Source of the DNA: JBHHUI01 sp965248775
GTDB taxonomy: Bacteria > Chloroflexota > Anaerolineae > Anaerolineales > JBHHUI01
Length of the DNA: 64,000 nucleotides
Direction of reading: 5' to 3'
Assembly: GCA_965248775.1 (NCBI GenBank)
Contig: OZ252150.1
Span: 6,262,001-6,326,000 of the forward strand
Below the pieces are notes generated by a model. The model was not told the origin of the DNA, ran no database searches, and worked only from the letters and a program-made list of their open reading frames with translations. This document shows, piece after piece, positions 27,002-36,900 of the stretch. The position numbers were made by a program, and so were the translations under genes. Numbering within the stretch: position 1 is the first letter of the stretch; the number at the start of each line of letters is the position of its first letter.

Positions 27002-27053
27002 CCCAGTACCGAACGAACTGGGTCGGTACCCAGTCACGGGCAGACTGGACGTG
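27002..27053. repeat. Two adjoining palindromic elements (TACCGA and CACG variants)
   Basis: CCCAGT-TACCGA-ACGA-ACTGGG-TCGGTA (27002-27028, with shared T) is directly followed by CCCAGT-CACG-ACTGG-CGTG (27029-27053). The first unit differs by one base from the copy inside the nuclease gene at 46540-46566, which is also followed by CCCAGTCACG. Confidence 0.8.
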
Positions 27054-27120
27054 GTGCTACTTTGGCCTATCCATGACCTTGTACGTTGACTTTTACTCCG
27101 CCTATCATCTCTAAATCCCC

Positions 27121-27146
27121 TGTCCTCTTTAGTACGAAATAGGACA
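27121..27146. repeat. Palindromic repeat, CTATTTCGTACGAAATAG family, copy 3
   Basis: TGTCCTCTTTAGTACGAAAT plus AGGACA. The ~40 bases before it (GTTGACTTTTACTCCGCCTA onward) also match the flank of copy 6 at 33016, so the repeat unit is longer than the palindrome. Confidence 0.7.
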
Positions 27147-27346
27147 CGTCGCCAAACTTGAGTTTCCTAGACTTTAAAAAAAAGAGAGCCTGCAAAACCT
27201 GAACAATCCAGAGTGCGATTACAGCCACACAACCGTTTAGGCCGCGCTTTTTGGCAATCTGAAGGGCTACGGGGTTGAGAGTGCTATACTGATTCAAAGA
27301 GTCGGCTAACTCTGACTGTTCAATCAAGACTTTGGAGGGCAAGAAT

Positions 27347-27793
27347 ATGGCTACATTTCAAATCTCGCGATCAGTTGAGATCAACCGTCCGGTGGAGACC
27401 GTATTTCAATACGTCACCGACTTGACAAAGGCAACCGAGTGGCGACCCGGCCTCGATTCTGTCCAGGATTTATCTGGCGGGCCATTTGCGGTAGGCACCA
27501 ACTGGAATGACGTCACCAAGTTCATGGGACGCGATGTTGTGGTCAACATTGAGGTCACGGCGCTGGAGGCAGATCGGCAGTGCAACCTTAAAATGCAAGG
27601 GGGAGTGGTCTCCGGCAACATGACCTGGGACTTCAGCCCCGGCGTGGATGATAGCAGCACATTCACGCTCAGCTTTGACGGCGAAATGAAGGGTTGGCTA
27701 GCCGGTCTGGCATCGGGCATGATTCACAATCAGGCTGAGAAAGACATGAAGAGAGACCTCGCAAACCTGAAGTCGAAGCTGGAATCCAGCTAG
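27347..27793 (+). CDS. SRPBCC family protein
   Basis: ATG 27347 with GGAGG eight bases upstream; a TTG at 27332 is less likely. The 148-residue product starts MATFQISRSVEINRPVETVF, then VTDLTKATEWRPGLDSVQ, GGPFAVGTNW, strands and a C-terminal helix (EKDMKRDLANLKSKL). This is the START-like ligand-binding fold. It has a terminator and a further hairpin downstream. Ligand unknown. Confidence 0.85.
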   Translation: MATFQISRSVEINRPVETVFQYVTDLTKATEWRPGLDSVQDLSGGPFAVGTNWNDVTKFMGRDVVVNIEVTALEADRQCNLKMQGGVVSGNMTWDFSPGVDDSSTFTLSFDGEMKGWLAGLASGMIHNQAEKDMKRDLANLKSKLESS

Positions 27794-27822
27794 ACCCGCC
27801 CAACCGGACCCAAAAGCACAAA

Positions 27823-27846
27823 AGCGCCTCACTCGAGGTGCTTTTT
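27823..27846 (+). terminator. Rho-independent terminator
   Basis: AGCGCCTC, loop ACTC, GAGGTGCT with one internal G-T pair, then five T. It ends the SRPBCC transcript. Confidence 0.8.
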
Positions 27847-27850
27847 GTTG

Positions 27851-27889
27851 CTAAGTGGTTCTCACGAACTTAGCGAGAGAACCACTTAG
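27851..27889. repeat. Perfect 13-bp inverted repeat
   Basis: CTAAGTGGTTCTC (27851-27863) and GAGAACCACTTAG (27877-27889) enclose 13 bases. It directly follows the terminator and could be a second terminator-like structure for leftward or rightward reading, or an end of a lost element. Confidence 0.55.
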
Positions 27890-28016
27890 CTTTCGCCGCC
27901 GAATTGTGCAACACTGCCCGCTCGCGAGCAACTTGTTGAGTTTCAATTGACGAAGACTATCGGCAGTCTCAAGTTCCGGTTTCAGGCGGCAGATGAGATA
28001 TTTGCTCCTTATTTCC

Positions 28017-28349
28017 CTATCCGCTTTTACCCTTAAAAACTGGTAACCCGATCTTCAAAGCATCATCATTTAGATTTCCCCTGATCTGATTGACGATAGC
28101 TGTTACACTTGCCGTTTGCTCATCAGCCTGTGCATCTTTCCCCCAGGCCCGGTAAAGCTTTTCCAGCGCGGCGTGGACATCCCATTGCAAGCGCACGCCT
28201 TTAATCTCGTCGGCGATCTTGGTGATTTTGGCCCCATAAAACCCTGTCTTATTTAGTACGAAATAGGACAGGTTGCCGAACGTAGTCAAAATTAGTTTCG
28301 GGCTATAGAATGAGTAGGTGAGGCGCTTTGCCGATGGCTTTCTGCTCAA
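28017..28349 (-). CDS. Hypothetical protein, uncertain
   Basis: 110 residues with a helical, charged C-terminal half (IADEIKGVRLQWDVHAALEK, then YRAWGKDAQADEQTASVTAI). Its N-terminal part overlaps palindrome copy 4, whose translation SYFVLNKTG recurs near other copies, so that part may not be native coding. No domain recognised. It may be the tail of a truncated gene. Confidence 0.3.
   Translation of the reverse strand: MSRKPSAKRLTYSFYSPKLILTTFGNLSYFVLNKTGFYGAKITKIADEIKGVRLQWDVHAALEKLYRAWGKDAQADEQTASVTAIVNQIRGNLNDDALKIGLPVFKGKSG
28243..28272. repeat. Palindromic repeat, CTATTTCGTACGAAATAG family, copy 4
   Basis: CCTGTCTTATTTAGTACGAA plus ATAGGACAGG, the longest symmetric copy (30 nt). Confidence 0.75.
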
Positions 28350-29283
28350 TACAATGAGCTTGCGAAAGTTATTCTGAAAGAGAGAAGGCTCAAAGTAGAA
28401 TTACTCGCCTGGTTATCTTTGTCGGCGGCAATTATGGGGATTGTGATGGGGTATGCATCAGAATCTGTGAGAGCTAATTCCGCCCTTTTTTCTGTACTGG
28501 TTGTAGTAATAATCCTATCAATGAGTCTTTTTTATTTTGTTCTCTCCCAACCAATTTGACTAAGGAACGAGAATTAAATAATTTGGGCAGTTGGTTCACA
28601 ACGGATGCAAGCAGTGATATTCTCTTGGCTTCATCAGAACACTAGCCAGGAGGCCATGATGAAACCCTATGCGCCCGAACATGAAGAAATGATGCGCCGC
28701 TTTTACAACAGCTTGAACGAGAAAGATGGGCGTCGCTTTGCTGGTTTCGAAGCCTTGAGATTTGGACACGGCGGACGGAGTTACATTGCGCGGGTGTTGG
28801 GGTGCAGTCGCAACACGGTGAGCAAAGGCGCCCGCGAAGTCAGTGGCTTGCCCAAGGGCGAAGTGGAGCAGCGCATTCGGAAGCCAGGCGGCGGACGCAA
28901 ACCGTACTACGTCACATGGGGGGCGCAACTTGCTGAGAAGTTCCTGGCAGTGTTGCGCGAGCACACAGCCGGTGACCCGCTGGACGAGAGGGTGCGCTGG
29001 ACGAACCTGACCCCGGGCGAGATTGTTGCGGCGTTGCGGGCCGAGCACGACATCGTGGTCAGCAAATATGTGGTGCGCAAGTTGCTGCAGAAGCACAACT
29101 ATCGCCGCCGAAAAGCGCAAAAGAAACTCGGTTTGAAGGCCGAGATTGAAAACCGCAACGAGCAATTTGAGAACATCACGCGGCTCAAGACCGAATTCGA
29201 AGCGGCGGGCAATCCCATTGTCAGCATGGACAGCAAGAAAAAGGAATATCTGGGCAATTTCTACCGAGACGGACATTTGTACA

Positions 29284-30810
29284 GGTAGTGTTTAAAAGAG
29301 TGTGTAAACGGCGTTTCTGGCAGGATGCGAATAAACACACTTTGAAACAAACAGGCGCTGGTTGTCCAGCAATCGCTGAGCGCAGGGGCTGTCAAGGGGT
29401 TCAGAGCAAATCGAGCTGAATTGGAGTAGCGCCCTTGACAGCCACAAACCAGCGATTAGGCTGGGACAACGCCTGTTTGTTGGCATTTAGAATTCAAACC
29501 TCCCCTCAAAGCGGATAGCAAGCTGGTTCAGGATTTTGGCCCAATCGCGCATGGGCGTGGTCCATTTGGCACTGGCATTTTGACTGACCAGGAAAAGCAA
29601 TTTACGGACCGCCTTTTCGGAGGGCAAAGCGCCCTTGGTCTTGGTGACTTTGCGCAGTTGGCGATTGTAAGCTTCGATGGCATTGGTGGTGTACATCAAG
29701 CGCCGGATCTCGCGCGGGAAATCGAAGAAAGCACTTAGCTCGGCCCAGTTGGCCCGCCAGGACTTGACGGCCATAGCATAGCTCTCGCTCCAGTTCTGCT
29801 CGAGCTCGTCCAGGGCAGCGGCAGCGCGTTCGAGCGTGCTGGCTTGGTAGACTTTACGCAGGTCGCGGGTGAAGTCTTTGCGGTCGGTCCAGGTGACATA
29901 TTTCAGGCTATGCCGGATTTGATGCACAATACAACGCTGGACGATGGTTTGCGGGAAAAGCGCCTCAATGGATTCTGAAAAGCCGTTGAGACCATCCACT
30001 GCGGCGATGAGGATATCCTGCACGCCGCGCGTTTGCAAGTCAGAGAGTACCGAAAGCCAGAAATTGGCGCTTTCGCCCGTGGAATTCCCGACCCAGTGCC
30101 CGAGCACGTCCTTGTGGCCGTCCATGTCCACCCCCAGCACCACATAGACCGGGACGCTGGCAACCTGATTGTCACGCCGCAGCTTGATGAATAGGGCATC
30201 CAGATACAAGAGTGGATAGACTGCGGCCAGCGGTCGGTTCTGCCAGGCTTCGACTTCCGGCCAGATCTTATCGGTGACCTTGCTGACCAGGCTTTCGGAA
30301 ACATGGACCCCATACAGGTCACGCATGGTGGCTTCGATATCGCGCGTGGAGGTGCCCTTGGCATACAGGTACACGATCTTTTCTTCCAGCTCGTTGCTCA
30401 GCGTGCGATTGCGCTCCAGGATCTCGGGCTGGAAAGTAGCGTTGCGGTCGCGCGGTACGTTCACCACCGTCTCGCCGCCCGAAGTCTTTAGCTTACGCTT
30501 GCGGCTCCCGTTGCGGCTGTTGCCTGAGTTGTGCCCTTGCGCTTGATAGCGCTCGTAGCCTAAGTGCTCGCTCAACTCGGCTTCCATCAGCTTCTCTAGT
30601 GTCTGCCCGAACAGCCTAGCGAAGATGCCATCTTTGCCGAAAAAGTCATCGACACTTTCGGCGCTCAGCAGTTCGGCCTGTAGTTGTTCGACTGCCGGCC
30701 CATGTTTCGATAGGATTTCCTGTGTACGTGCTTTTTGTGTTGGCATGTTGTCTCCTTGCTATTTCTAGCTGCAAGAGACTTGCCATTTACACACTTTCAT
30801 CCACATACCC
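29284..30810 (-). mobile_element. IS256-family insertion sequence (1527 bp)
   Basis: Imperfect inverted ends share GTGTGTAAA(C/T)GGC, and an 8-bp direct repeat TTTGTACA flanks the element (29276-29283 and 30811-30818), as expected for IS256. It carries one intact transposase and is nested in an ISAzo13 element. Confidence 0.88.
29487..30746 (-). CDS. IS256-family (MULE-type) transposase
   Basis: 419 residues, full length. It shows the family pattern: LMEAELSEHLGYERY, SGNSRNGSRKRKLKTSGGE, VVNVPRDRN, LYLDALFIKLRRDN with the first aspartate, LIAAVDGLNGFSESIEALFP with the second, QRCIVHQIRHSLKYV and the C-terminal RRLMYTTNAIEAYNRQLRK with the catalytic glutamate. It appears functional. Confidence 0.95.
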   Translation of the reverse strand: MPTQKARTQEILSKHGPAVEQLQAELLSAESVDDFFGKDGIFARLFGQTLEKLMEAELSEHLGYERYQAQGHNSGNSRNGSRKRKLKTSGGETVVNVPRDRNATFQPEILERNRTLSNELEEKIVYLYAKGTSTRDIEATMRDLYGVHVSESLVSKVTDKIWPEVEAWQNRPLAAVYPLLYLDALFIKLRRDNQVASVPVYVVLGVDMDGHKDVLGHWVGNSTGESANFWLSVLSDLQTRGVQDILIAAVDGLNGFSESIEALFPQTIVQRCIVHQIRHSLKYVTWTDRKDFTRDLRKVYQASTLERAAAALDELEQNWSESYAMAVKSWRANWAELSAFFDFPREIRRLMYTTNAIEAYNRQLRKVTKTKGALPSEKAVRKLLFLVSQNASAKWTTPMRDWAKILNQLAIRFEGRFEF

Positions 30811-31570
30811 TTTGTACACCCTGGAAGAACTGCAAACTTATGACCATGATTTCAACAGCTATGCTGCTGGGGTCAGCATTCCTCACAGTCTCTACGACTT
30901 GCGTCTCAATGTCGGCTACATCCAACTCGGCGGCAGTCATGATACCAGTGAATTCGCTTGCGATAGCTTTCGCCATTGGTGGTACACATACGGCCACTAC
31001 CACTATCCCAACGCCACTTCTATTCTCGTGCTTTGCGATGGCGGCGGGAGTAACAGTTCCCGCTACTACATCTTCAAGCAAGACTTGCAAGCACTGGCCG
31101 ATGAAATCGGGGTCGAAATTCGCATTGCTCACTATCCACCCTATTGCTCGAAATACAACCCCAGCGAACACCGTTTCTTCCCGCATGTTACCCGCGCTTG
31201 CCAAGGCGTGATCTTCACCAGCCGCAAACTCGTCAAAGAACTGATGGAAAAAACCAGCACCAAGACCGGACTGAAAGCTTTTGTCCATGTTATTGACCAG
31301 GTCTACGAAACCGGTCGTAAAGTAGCCACAGATTTCAGGGACAACATGCGCATTATCTTTGATGATTTCTTGCCCCAATGGAATTACCGCGCTCTCCCAT
31401 TTGCACAAGTTATTTAATTCTCATTCCTAAGCTCGACTTTGGGCGCCTTTTACCGGCGACGACTTCGAGCGCTTATAACTCACCTACCACCGGGAGTTAG
31501 CGGCGAAATATTAGTTGTCGAAAAAGCGCAAAGAACTCAACGCACGATAATCAAAACCCCATAAACCCCC

Positions 31571-31596
31571 TGTCCTATTTCATACGAAATAGGACA
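31571..31596. repeat. Palindromic repeat, CTATTTCGTACGAAATAG family, copy 5
   Basis: TGTCCTATTTCATACGAAAT plus AGGACA, 16 bp past the cyclase stop codon; its right flank CGTTGCCGAAC resembles that of copy 4. Confidence 0.75.
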
Positions 31597-31611
31597 CGTT
31601 GCCGAACTTTT

Positions 31612-32847
31612 TCAATCATTTCTCCCTATTAAAAACCAAGTCTCCATCTCCCCGATGCCCTTCACATCTATTCTTCCTCTCGCTTCAAAAGTAAACTCAT
31701 CTTTTAGCAAGCCATACGTATTTTTTGTAACCTGGATTCTTCCGGGCGCGCCCTGCGACTCCATGCGGCTGGCGATATTCACGGTATCGCCCCAAAGATC
31801 ATATTGGAATTTCTTATGACCTATCACGCCAGCTACCAAAGGGCCAGAGTTGATTCCGATCCGGAAATCAATCTTCTTTCCATTTTGAGAGGGAAGACTT
31901 TGAATATATGCCTGCATCTCTAGTGCAATATCGGTGATCGCTTGGGCGTGGTCGCTACGTTCATTGGGTACGCCTGCCGCCAGCATATAATTATCGCCAA
32001 TCGTCCTGATCTTCTCGGCCCCGTATTTTTCCACTATTGAATCGAAAGAAGAAAATATCTCATTGAGCAAGCCGACCATCTCGGCTGGCTCCATTTGGGC
32101 AGTCATGGGCGTAAAGCCGACCAGGTCGGCAAACAGGATGCTCGACTCGTCGAAGTGTTCTGCAATGATGCGCTCTTCCACCTTGAGAATCTCAGCGATT
32201 TCCTTTGGCAGCATGTTGCGCAGCAAGTTTTCTGATTTCTCCTGTTCTAGAGCGAGCAGGTGCTGGGCAGAATTTTTCTCTCGCTTGTAGTAGTTAATCG
32301 TTAGCAAGATGATCGTTGCGGCGACCAGAGTAGTAAAAACGTTGTCAAAGGTCAATGAAGAGCTAATATTTTCTGGGATGTCAAAATAGGGTTCTAGGAA
32401 GCCGCTCAAGATCACGAGGCTTGCATACACCAGAGACCAACGGATGGTCACTCGCCGGTCGGAAACTAGAACGACTAGTAAGAGCGGCAGGAAGGATGCC
32501 CACAAATTTGAGCCGTTAATGTTAAATCCGCCAAAGCTTGCAGACCAATAAAAAGGTATCAAAATAACTATAAGAACAAGAAAATAGAAATGAAGGCGAA
32601 AGCGTCGGGTGCGCAGCACGAGAACTAAATTAAGCAAAAGTGGGACAGCGGTCAAGAAACCCAAAATGGCAGTCGCTCGATCGTCAAGAACAAGGCCTTG
32701 AATTGTGATGATCAGGGCAAGCCCTACCAGAATAATATTTAACCGAACAAACAATCTTTTTCCCAGACGCACATCGTCGGGGTCATCTGGGTGGGCGATG
32801 CTCTCGTTAAAAGGTAAGGTGATCGAATTTGCGATCCTCTTCAACAT
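31612..32847 (-). CDS. Membrane-bound class III adenylate/guanylate cyclase
   Basis: ATG 32847 (MLKRIANSITLPFNESIAHP) has GGAGG at good spacing; a longer frame to 33060 runs through a repeat. The 411-residue product has about six hydrophobic segments (residues ~45-215, e.g. LNIILVGLALIITIQGLVL), a short coiled linker and a CHD domain: metal-binding SSILFADLVGFTPM, EKIRTIGDNYM and YDLWGDTVNIASRMES. The six-helix/CHD layout is that of six-TM adenylate cyclases; it would make cAMP (or cGMP) at the inner membrane face. It is monocistronic. Confidence 0.9.
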   Translation of the reverse strand: MLKRIANSITLPFNESIAHPDDPDDVRLGKRLFVRLNIILVGLALIITIQGLVLDDRATAILGFLTAVPLLLNLVLVLRTRRFRLHFYFLVLIVILIPFYWSASFGGFNINGSNLWASFLPLLLVVLVSDRRVTIRWSLVYASLVILSGFLEPYFDIPENISSSLTFDNVFTTLVAATIILLTINYYKREKNSAQHLLALEQEKSENLLRNMLPKEIAEILKVEERIIAEHFDESSILFADLVGFTPMTAQMEPAEMVGLLNEIFSSFDSIVEKYGAEKIRTIGDNYMLAAGVPNERSDHAQAITDIALEMQAYIQSLPSQNGKKIDFRIGINSGPLVAGVIGHKKFQYDLWGDTVNIASRMESQGAPGRIQVTKNTYGLLKDEFTFEARGRIDVKGIGEMETWFLIGRND

Positions 32848-33015
32848 GAGAAACCTCCGTGAAGCTAAAGTGTCGTCCTCGCCAAGCCACAAGTATCGCT
32901 CAGAACTGAGCCGACGCAGCTGGCATTTGTGGGGCTCTGACGTGCGGGTTTTTGCTCCCCCAAGAGCACACCATTGAATGTTGACTTTTACCCCGCCTGT
33001 CATCTCTAAACCCCC

Positions 33016-33038
33016 TGTCTTATTTAGTACGAAATAAC
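33016..33038. repeat. Palindromic repeat, CTATTTCGTACGAAATAG family, copy 6
   Basis: TGTCTTATTTAGTACGAAAT plus AAC. It lies upstream of the cyclase start and shares a long left flank with copy 3. The right arm is partly lost. Confidence 0.65.
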
Positions 33039-33173
33039 ACAAACACCCCCCACTCAACAAACTGGCGGCGTCGGGCCTCTTCCATTGTTCGCTTCAACCG
33101 GTCAGAATAAACAGACAGATTGCCATCAATAGTATGATTACCTTCTTTTGAGACTCCTTGGTTGGTGGGCGGG

Positions 33174-33206
33174 AACAGCGCCGCTCACTTGAGCGGCGCT
33201 GTTTTC
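33174..33206 (+). terminator. Strong rho-independent terminator
   Basis: AACAGCGCCGCTC, loop ACTT, GAGCGGCGCTGTT is a perfect 13-pair stem followed by T residues. The preceding 33040-33170 bases hold no recognisable gene. Confidence 0.75.
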
Positions 33207-33276
33207 CAAAAAGAGAGTTGCAAACCTCCCAGTATTGCCCCAAAAGGGGTTATGCAAATGTATTTTTCGGAAATCA

Positions 33277-33301
33277 AAAAGGGCACCAGCGGGCCCTTTT
33301 T
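33277..33301. terminator. Bidirectional-type terminator hairpin
   Basis: AAAAGGGC, eight-base loop, GCCCTTTT with A and T tracts on either side, so it could act in both directions. It lies between the cyclase promoter region and the sensor kinase operon. Confidence 0.6.
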
Positions 33302-33473
33302 CAATTCAAAAATGCAAGGCACAATAGACATTCCCTACTGTCCCGGCGGACGATAATCAACAATCCTTTGTCGGCCATTTTTACGCCATTTTTACGCCAC
33401 GCTATGAGATATTAGCAGATGCGAGTAAACACCGGCTCTCTGGCTGTCTACCCGACCAAACGGGGGTATAACG

Positions 33474-33863
33474 ATGAACGCTTTTCTCTTGAGGGGCGCC
33501 AACAGCATCCAACGTGCCCTATCCTGGCGCCCGGCGCGGGTTGCTCTTATCCTGAGCGCATTTGTCGCCTATGCGCTGGCTTACCTCCCGCTCCGTGTCC
33601 AGATTGGGGTTTCAGCCGGGCTACTGGCGAGTGTGCCGTTGGTGTTGGGCGGGTGGTTTTTCGGACTGCGCGGCGGCTTGCTGATCAGCTTGGCCATCCC
33701 ACCGCTCACCACACTCCTGCTGAACCTGGCCGGACACCCGGGCTGGGATGCGAGTCTCCGTGAGACCGGCGGGCTTGGATTTTTGGCTGCCGTCACCGTC
33801 GGCGCTGTCATCGGGCACTGGAGCGATCTGGCCCGGACGTTGCAGGAGAGCGAGGACCGCTAA
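33474..33863 (+). CDS. Membrane N-terminal part of a sensor kinase, closed by an in-frame TAA
   Basis: 130 residues with about four hydrophobic segments (ARVALILSAFVAYALAYLP, GLLASVPLVLGGWFFGL, GGLLISLAIPPLTTLLLNL and GFLAAVTVGAVIGHW) and a short basic/acidic linker LARTLQESEDR. TAA at 33861-33863 follows, and the same phase then continues LLLAKANFEGLLVHDRGRVI into the PAS domain of the downstream kinase with no other stop. The membrane part is related to that of the kinase at 15885-17681. The TAA is probably a nonsense mutation; readthrough or re-initiation cannot be excluded. Confidence 0.7.
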   Translation: MNAFLLRGANSIQRALSWRPARVALILSAFVAYALAYLPLRVQIGVSAGLLASVPLVLGGWFFGLRGGLLISLAIPPLTTLLLNLAGHPGWDASLRETGGLGFLAAVTVGAVIGHWSDLARTLQESEDR

Positions 33864-33962
33864 CTTTTACTGGCGAAGGCGAACTTCGAGGGACTTCTGG
33901 TTCATGACAGAGGCAGAGTCATCGATGCAAATATCAGGTTTCAAGAGATATTCGGATACAGT

Positions 33963-36900
33963 TTGGAAGAATTGAAGGGAATGAGCGCCTTCGAAGTGTT
34001 TGCTCTGGAAGATCGAGAAACAGCTCGACAGAATGCCGCCGAGGGGAAAGAGGGGTCCTACGAAGTAACGGGCCGGAGAAAAGACGCGACGACTTCCCCG
34101 ATGAAGCTTCAAGTTCGCAACATGCAATATCGCGACACGTGCGTGCGTGTAGGCGCTTTCCAGGACATCACTGAAAAGAAATTGATGGAAGAAGAATTGC
34201 GAAAAAGCCAGGCTCTCTATCGTCAGGCGGAACGCATGGGCAAACTGGGTTACTGGGAGTGGGACGAGATAAATGACAGGATGATTTCCTGCTCCGCCCA
34301 GTTCGCGCGGATTTATGATATGACCGTGGATGAAGCGCTGGCATTTTTCTCAAGCTGGGAATCTGATCTAAGCGTAATACATCCGGATGACCGCGAACGC
34401 TTCAAGAAACACTTTGATGAATCTGATGAACAGCGGGACGGAATGGATATTGAATTCAGGATCGTCACCCGCTCAGGTACTGTACGCCATATACATTTAC
34501 TGAGTGAGATAGTACTGGACGAACAAGGTGAGGTCATCAAGTCATTCGGGACAGAACAGGACATCACCGAGCGCAAGCGGGCGGAAGAAGAGACAAAAAG
34601 CCTGGCCAAATTCCCCTCCGAAAACCCCAATCCTGTCTTACGAATTGACCCGAGTGGCATCCTGCTGTATGCCAATGAGGCAGCTTCAGCGGTCTTTTCG
34701 GAATGGAAATTAATGGTTGGACAAGCTACTCCGGAAGCGTTGCAGGAAGTGACTCAGGACGCAACAGAACACCGTGTCAGGAGGGTGGATATTCCTTATG
34801 GGGAGAGCATCTTTTCGGTCACAGCCGCATTTCTTCCGGAGGCCAAATACGTCAACGTATACGCCAATGATATCTCCGCCCGCAAGCAGGCGGAGGCGGC
34901 GTTAGCCCAGCGCGCCGAGGTGATGGAAGCGCTCTACAAGACCTCATTGGAGGTCAATGCGCAACCGGATCTCATGACCCTACTCCAATCTATCGTGCAG
35001 CGCGCGACGAAGTTGATGCGAACGCAAAAGGGCGCCGGCTCCCTTTTCCTGATTCGGCTGCATGGCCGCACGCTGAAAGTGATGATCAGCCACAATTTTG
35101 AGCCGCCCTTGGCGCTCGATGAGCTCGCTCTGGGGGAGGGGTTGGCAGGCCGCGTAGCCCAGTACGGCGAAGCGCTGCTGATCAGCGATTACGCCCGCTG
35201 GGAGGACAGAATGCCCGAAGCAGGTTGGAAGGGTCGAGCTCTTGGGCTTCCGCTCAAGCGGGGGAAGCATGTCGACGGCGTGCTTATAATGGGGGATCTG
35301 GATGAGCCGGATGCGTTTGACGAGGCAGAAGTCCAGCTGCTCAGCCTGTTTGCTAACCAGGCCGCCATTGCCATTGAGAACGCGCGCTTGTTCGAGGCTG
35401 AACAAAAGCAACGCGTCCTGGCCGAGGTTCTGCGTGAGACGGCCGAGACGCTCAGCCAATCCCTTGAGCTGCACGAGGTTCTGGACCAAATCCTGGCCAG
35501 CGCCCAGCGCATCATACCGCACGATGCCTCTGATATCACGCTCATTGGAGATGACGGTAGATTGGTCGTAGTACGCCATCGGGGTTTCGAAGAGCGCGGC
35601 CTGGCAGATTGGATATCGCAGTGGCAATTTTCGGTGGCCGATACCCCGACCTCTAAAAAAATGGCACAAAGGGATACGCCGCTGATCATCTCTGATACGC
35701 GCAATCACGAACTCTGGGTCGATGTTCCGCAGATGCGCTGGATCCGATCATTCATGGCGATGCCCATTCGGATGAGAGACGAATTTGTCGGAAACATCAC
35801 GCTCATCAGCAGCGTACCGGACCACTTTCTCCCCGAGCATGGCACGCCATTGCAGGCGTTTGCCAATCAGGCCGCCGTGGCGATCGGCAACGCGCGCTTG
35901 TTCGAAGAGCTGCACACGAGCGAAGAGAACGTGCGTATTACCCTCGACTCCATCGGTGATGCGGTCATCGCCACGGACACGCAGGGCAATATCACCAGTA
36001 TGAACCCGGTCGCCGAGTCTCTTACCGGTTGGACACTTGCAGAAGCACAGGGCAAGGCACTGACCGAGGTCTTCTACACCATCAATGCCAATATCAATGA
36101 GCCTGCAATCAACCCGGTGGAAAAAGTGATTGAAAGCGGCGAGATGGTCGGACTTGGCAACGACACTGTCCTCATTGCTAGAGACGGCGCCAAATATCAG
36201 ATCGCCGAGTCCGCCGCGCCGATCAAGGGTAGGCGCGGCGACATCGAAGGTGTGGTGCTGGTCTTCCGGGTCTTGACCCAAGAGTATCAGATGCGGGCGC
36301 AATCACGGCAGCAGCAGAAACTTGAGTCGATCGGCACGCTGGCCGGCGGCGTTGCCCACGAGATCAACAACCCCATCAATGTCATCATGAACCATGGCCA
36401 GCTCATCAGTGACCGGCTTGACCCGGAAAGTCCGCTGCAGGAGTTCGCCGAGGGCATCGGCCAGGAAACCGAGCGCGTGGCCCAAATTGTGCGTAACCTG
36501 CTCGCCTTCGCCCGGCACGAAAAGCAATCCCATAGTCCGGCAAACATTGCCGACATCGTGAACGATACGATCTCTCTCATCTGCACGATCATCCGCCGGG
36601 ATCAGATTACGCTGGAAGTGGACGTGCCCGCCGATCTTCCCAAGTTCAAGTGCCGCAGCCAGCAGATTCAGCAGGTGCTCATGAACTTGCTCACCAACGC
36701 CCGCGACGCGCTGAACGAACGCTATCCGGAGTACGACCCCGACAAGCGCATTGCACTGACGGTGCGGCTCTGCGAGAAAGAAGGCCGGCGCTGGCTGCGC
36801 ACGACGGTCGAGAACCACGGCGCGGGCATCCCCGATGAAATCAGGGAACGACTGTTCGACCCCTTCTTCACCACGAAAGACAGGACCAAGGGCACGGGCC

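Larger units (their letters stand above)
28656..31417 (+). pseudogene. ISAzo13-family transposase split by IS256
   Basis: ATG 28656 follows AGGAGG. The 5' part has an HTH segment (GGRSYIARVLGCSRNTVSKGA), GGGRKP, LTPGEIVAALRAEHDIVVS and VSMDSKKKEYLGNFYRDGHL with a catalytic aspartate. It stops at IS256 (29284). The 3' part resumes after 30810 with YTLEELQTYDHDFNSYAAG, then LVLCDGGGSNSSRYYIFKQD and HYPPYCSKYNPSEHRFFPHV, the signature of this family. Removing IS256 and one target repeat restores the frame. Confidence 0.88.
28561..31430 (+). mobile_element. ISAzo13-type element interrupted by IS256
   Basis: Ends form a ~28-bp inverted repeat with four mismatches (left TAAGGAACGAGAATTAAATA; right, complement, TTAGGAATGAGAATTAAATA). 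The element was about 1335 bp before the 1527-bp IS256 element and its 8-bp duplication were added at 29276-30818. I could not fix a target duplication for the outer element. Confidence 0.75.
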
